Source of the DNA: Baylisascaris procyonis
Lineage: Eukaryota > Nematoda > Chromadorea > Rhabditida > Ascarididae
DNA length: 64,000 bases
Assembly: GCA_037389465.1 (NCBI GenBank)
Contig: JAZARR010000070.1
Coordinates: forward strand, 462,501-526,500
Direction of reading: 5' to 3'
Shown here: piece after piece, positions 59,401 to 64,000 of the stretch
Numbering within the stretch: position 1 is the first letter of the stretch
Layout: every line of letters begins with the position of its first letter
Position numbers and translations under genes: made by a program
Notes under the pieces: generated by a model
Told to the model about the DNA's origin: nothing
The model's database searches: none
Seen by the model: the letters and a program-made list of their open reading frames with translations, nothing else

Positions 59401-62400
59401 ACAATTTATTATTTAACCCTATGATTTAGTATTCGAAGGTACAGGGAGGAGGGAGGGAGGGAAGAGGTTTGTCAGAAGAGACTTGTTATTTTGCAGCAAT
59501 GTTTTTGATACTTACAATTTATTATTTAACCCTATGATGTAGTATTCGAAGAGACAGGGGGGGAGGGAGAGAAGAGGTTTGTCAGAAGAGACTTGTTATT
59601 TTGCAGCAACGTTTTTGAGACTTACAATTTATTATTTAACCCTATGATGTAGTATTCGATGGGGCAGAGGTGGGGTGGAAGGGGAGGGAAGAGGTTTGTC
59701 AGAAGAGACTTGTTATTTTGCAGCAATGTTTTTGAGACTTACAATTTATTATTTAACCCTATGATGTAGTATTCGAAGGGACAGGGGGAGGGGGAGGGAG
59801 GGAAGAGGTTTGTCAGAAGAGACTTGTTATTTTGCAGCAACGTTTTTGAGACTTACAATTTATTATTTAACCCTATGATTTAGTATTCGAAGGTACAGGG
59901 AGGAGGGAGGGAGGGAAGAGGTTTGTCAGAAGAGACTTGTTATTTTGCAGCAATGTTTTTGAGACTTACAATTTATTATTTAACCCTATGATGTAGTATT
60001 CGAAGAGACAGGAAGGGGGGGGGGGAGGGAGAGAAGAAGTTTGTCAGAAGAGACTTGTTATTTTGCAGCAGTGTTTTTGAGACTTACAATTTATTATTTA
60101 ACCCTATGATGTAGTATTCGATGGGGCAGAGGGGGGGGGAGGGAGGGAAGAGGTTTGTCAGAAGACTTCTTATTTTGCAGCAATGTTTTTGAGACTTACA
60201 ATTTATTATTTAGCCCTATGATGTAGTATTCGAAGGGACACAGGGGGGAGGGAGGGAAGAAATTTGTCAGAAGAGACTTGTTATTTTGCAGCAATGTTTT
60301 TGAGACTTACATTATTTAACCGTGTGATGTAGTATTCGAAGGGACAGGGAGGAGGGAAGGAGGGAAGAGGTTTGTCAAAAGAGACTTGTTATTTTGCAGC
60401 ATTGTTTTTGAGACTTACAATTTATTATTTAGCCCTATGATGTAGTATTCGATGGGGCAGAGGTGGGGTGGAAGGGGAGGGAAGGGTTTTGTCAGAAGAG
60501 ACTTGCTATTTTGCAGCAATGTTTTTGGGACTTACAATTTATTATTTAGCCCTATGATGTAGTATTCGAAGGGACAGGGGGGAGGGGGAGGGAGAGAAGA
60601 GGTTTGTCAGAAGAGACTTGTTATTTTGCAGCAATGTTTTTGAGACTTACAATTTATTATTTAGCCCTATGATGTAGTATTCGATGGGGCAGAGGTGGGG
60701 TGGAAGGGGAGGGAAGAGGTTTGTCAGAAGAGACTTGTTATTTTGCAGCAACGTTTTTGAGACTTACAATTTATTATTTAACCCTATGATTTAGTATTCG
60801 AAGGTACAGGGAGGAGGGAGGGAGGGAAGAGGTTTGTCAGAAGAGACTTGTTATTTTGCAGCAATGTTTTTGAGACTTACAATTTATTATTTAACCCTAT
60901 GATGTAGTATTCGAAGAGACAGGGAGGGGGGGGGGAGGGAGAGAAGAAGTTTGTCAGAAGAGACTTGTTATTTTGCAGCAATGTTTTTGAGACTTACAAT
61001 TTGTTATTTAACCCTATGATGTAGTATTCGAAGGGACAGGGGGGGAGGGGGAGGGAGGGAAGAGGTTTGTCAGAAGAGACTTGTTATTTTGCAGCAATGT
61101 TTTTGAGACTTACAATTTATTATTTAGCCCTATGATGTAGTATTCGATGGGGCAGAGGTGGGGTGGAAGGGGAGGGAAGAGGTTTGTCAGAAGAGACTTT
61201 TTATTTTGCAGCAACGTTTTTGAGACTTACAATTTATTATTTAACCCTATGATTTAGTATTCGAAGGTACAGGGAGGAGGGAGGGAGGGAAGAGGTTTGT
61301 CAGAAGAGACTTGTTATTTTGCAGCAATGTTTTTGAGACCTACAAATTATTATTTAACCCTATGATGTAGTATTCGAAGGGACAGAGGGGGGAAGGGAAG
61401 AGGTTTGTCAGAAGAGACTTGTTATTTCGCAGCAATGTTTTTGAGACTTACAATTTATTATTTAACCCTATGATGTAGTATTCGAAGGGACAGGGGGGAG
61501 GGGGAGGGAGGGAAGAGGTTTGTCAGAAGAGACTTGTTATTTTGCAGCAATGTTTTTGAGACTTACAATTTATTATTTAGCCCTATGATGTAGTATTCGA
61601 TGGGGCAGAGGTGGGGTGGAAGGGGAGGGAAGAGTTTGTCAGAAGAGACTTGTTATTTTGCAGCAATGTTTTTGAGACTTACAATTTATTATTTAACCCT
61701 ATGATGTAGTATTCGAAGGGACAGAGGGGGGAAGGGAAGAGGTTTGTCAGAAGAGACTTGTTATTTTGCTGCAACGTTTTGAGACTTACAATTTATTATT
61801 TAACCATATGATGTAGTATTCGAAGGGACAGGGAGGGGGGAGGGAGGGAAGAGGTTTGTCAGAAGAGACTTGTTATTTTGCAGCAACGTTTTTGAGACTT
61901 ACAATTTATTATTTAACCCTATGATGTAGTATTCGAAGGGACAGGGAGGGGGGATGGGAGGGATGGAAGAGGTTTGTCAGAAGAGACTTGTTATTTTGCA
62001 GCAATGTTTTTGAGACTTACAAATTATTATTTAACCCTATGATATAGTATTCGAAGGGACAGGGAGGAGGGAAGGAGGGAAGAGGTTTGTCAAAAGAGAC
62101 TTGTTATTTTGCAGCATTGTTTTTGAGACTTACAATTTATTATTTAGCCCTATGATGTAGTATTCGATGGGGCAGAGGTGGGGTGGAAGGGGAGGGAAGG
62201 GTTTTGTCAGAAGAGACTTGCTATTTTGCAGCAATGTTTTTGGGACTTACAATTTATTATTTAGCCCTATGATGTAGTATTCGAAGGGACAGGGGGGAGG
62301 GAGGGAAGAGGTTTGTCAGAAGAGGCTTGATGTTTTGCGGCAATGTTTTTGAGACTTAGAATTTACTATTTAAATCTGTGATGTAGTATTCGAAGGAACA

Positions 62401-64000
62401 GAGAAGGCGGGGGGGGGGGGAAGGGAGGGAAGAGTTTTGTCAAAAGAGACTTGTTATTTTGCAGCAGTGTTTTTGAGACTTACAATTTATTATTTAACCC
62501 TATGATGTAGTATTCGATGGGGCAGAGGGGGGAGGGAGGGAAGAGGTTTGTCAGAAGACTTCTTATTTTGCAGCAATGTTTTTGAGACTTACAATTTATT
62601 ATTTAGCCCTATGATTTAGTATTCGAAGGTACAGGGAGGAGGGAGGGAGGGAAGAGGTTTGTCAGAAGAGACTTGTTATTTCGCAGCAATGTTTTTGAGA
62701 CTTACAATTTATTATTTAACCCTATGATGTAGTATTCGAAGGGACAGGGGGGAGGGGGAGGGAGGGAAGAGGTTTGTCAGAAGAGACTTGTTATTTTGCA
62801 GCAATGTTTTTGAGACTTACAATTTATTATTTAGCCCTATGATGTAGTATTCGATGGGGCAGAGGTGGGGTGGAAGGGGAGGGAAGAGTTTGTCAGAAGA
62901 GACTTGTTATTTTGCAGCAATGTTTTTGAGACTTACAATTTATTATTTAACCCTATGATGTAGTATTCGAAGGGACAGAGGGGGGAAGGGAAGAGGTTTG
63001 TCAGAAGAGACTTGTTATTTTGCTGCAACGTTTTGAGACTTACAATTTATTATTCAACCATATGATGTAGTATTCGAAGGGACAGGGAGGGGGGGAGGGA
63101 GGGAAGAGGTTTGTCAGAAGAGACTTGTTATTTTGCAGCAACGTTTTTGAGACTTACAATTTATTATTTAACCCTATGATGTAGTATTCGAAGGGACAGG
63201 GAGGGGGGATGGGAGGGATGGAAGAGGTTTGGCAGAAGAGACTTGTTATTTTGCAGCAATGTTTTTGAGACTTACAATTTATTATTTAGCCCTATGATGT
63301 AGTATTCGATGGGGCAGAGGTGGGGTGGAAGGGGAGGGAAGAGGTTTGTCAGAAGAGACTTGTTATTTTGCAGCAACGTTTTTGAGACTTACAATTTATT
63401 ATTTAACCCTATGATTTAGTATTCGAAGGTACAGGGAGGAGGGAGGGAGGGAAGAGGTTTGTCAGAAGAGACTTGTTATTTTGCAGCAATGTTTTTGAGA
63501 CTTACAATTTATTATTTAACCCTATGATGTAGTATTCGAAGAGACAGGAAGGGGGGGGAGGGAGAGAAGAAGTTTGTCAGAAGAGACTTGTTATTTTGCA
63601 GCAATGTTTTTGAGACTTACAATTTATTATTTAACCCTATGATGTAGTATTCGATGGGGCAGAGGTGGGGTGGAAGGGGAGGGAAGAGGTTTGTCAGAAG
63701 AGACTTGTTATTTTGCAGCAACGTTTTTGAGACTTACAATTTATTATTTAACCCTATGATTTAGTATTCGAAGGTACAGGGAGGAGGGAGGGAGGGAAGA
63801 GGTTTGTCAGAAGAGACTTGTTATTTTGCAGCAATGTTTTTGAGACTTACAATTTATTATTTAACCCTATGATGTAGTATTCGAAGGGACAGGGGGAGGG
63901 GGAGGGAGGGAAGAGGTTTGTCAGAAGAGACTTGTTATTTTGCAGCAATGTTTTTGAGACTTACAATTTATTATTTAGCCCTATGATGTAGTATTCGATG
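41441..64000. repeat. Satellite array 2, homogeneous part (about 109-125 bp monomer), continues past window
   Basis: Roughly 190 head-to-tail monomers (length divided by mean period). Landmarks are GAGGTTTGTCAGAAGAGACT, TTGTTATTTTGCAGCAATG, TTTTTGAGACTTACAATTTA, ATGATGTAGTATTCGA, then a 30-45 bp purine tract of G runs. The purine tract varies most and defines types: CGATGGGGCAGAGGTGGGGTGG; CGAAGGTACAGGGAGGAGGG; CGAAGAGACAGGAAGGGG; CGAAGGGACAGAGGGGGGAA. Monomer length differences come mainly from G-run length. The array lies within the intron following ABCG exon 4, with the G-rich strand being the gene's sense strand. Short open frames in it, such as 42966-43244, are translations of the repeat and not genes. 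Confidence 0.98.

Overview
This looks like genomic DNA from a nematode. The sequence is AT-rich and has no bacterial-style operons. Genes are split into short exons (about 50-280 nt) with GT-AG introns, and several acceptors read TTTTCAG or TTGCAG. Two first coding exons follow an acceptor-like site with a stop in frame upstream of the ATG, as expected for 5' UTR or spliced-leader exons. The proteins also fit: a GNAT acetyltransferase and a casein-kinase-1/TTBK-like kinase, both of types familiar from nematodes. I cannot name the species or clade. All four gene models were assembled by hand, and their exon phases join without a frameshift.

Layout. 1-5013: no gene recognised; short palindromes and CRE-like sites at 564-728, TA microsatellites, and a perfect 57-bp inverted repeat at 4572-4730. 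5057-7762 (+): five-exon Vestigial-like 4/Tgi-type TEAD cofactor, 249 aa. 7763-10199: no gene seen. 10200-10434: an exon-like, uORF-containing segment, possibly the 5' UTR of the next gene. 11165-14331 (+): five-exon GNAT-fold acetyltransferase, 254 aa. 14332-15422: short convergent intergenic gap. 20711-15423 (-): seven-exon CK1/TTBK-like kinase, 350 aa. 21531-37890: a 15.4-kb satellite array (monomer about 116-117 bp) bracketed by two diverged copies of a unit of roughly 430 bp. 38512-40895 (+): first four coding exons of an ABCG (White-type) transporter, up to and including Walker A. 40985-64000: a second array of more than 23 kb, made of a related but G-rich monomer, filling the next intron of the ABCG gene and running off the window.

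The four genes show no common pathway. The most unusual part is the right two thirds. Two satellite arrays descended from the same ancestral monomer flank a small unique island that carries the promoter region and first exons of the ABCG gene. The first array separates it from the divergently transcribed kinase; the second lies inside its transcription unit. Degenerate monomers sit on the island-facing edge of each array. Both arrays contain large, recent multi-monomer duplications. Array 2 puts one guanine-run tract and one TTTTGCAG acceptor-like motif in nearly every monomer, on the sense strand of the host gene.
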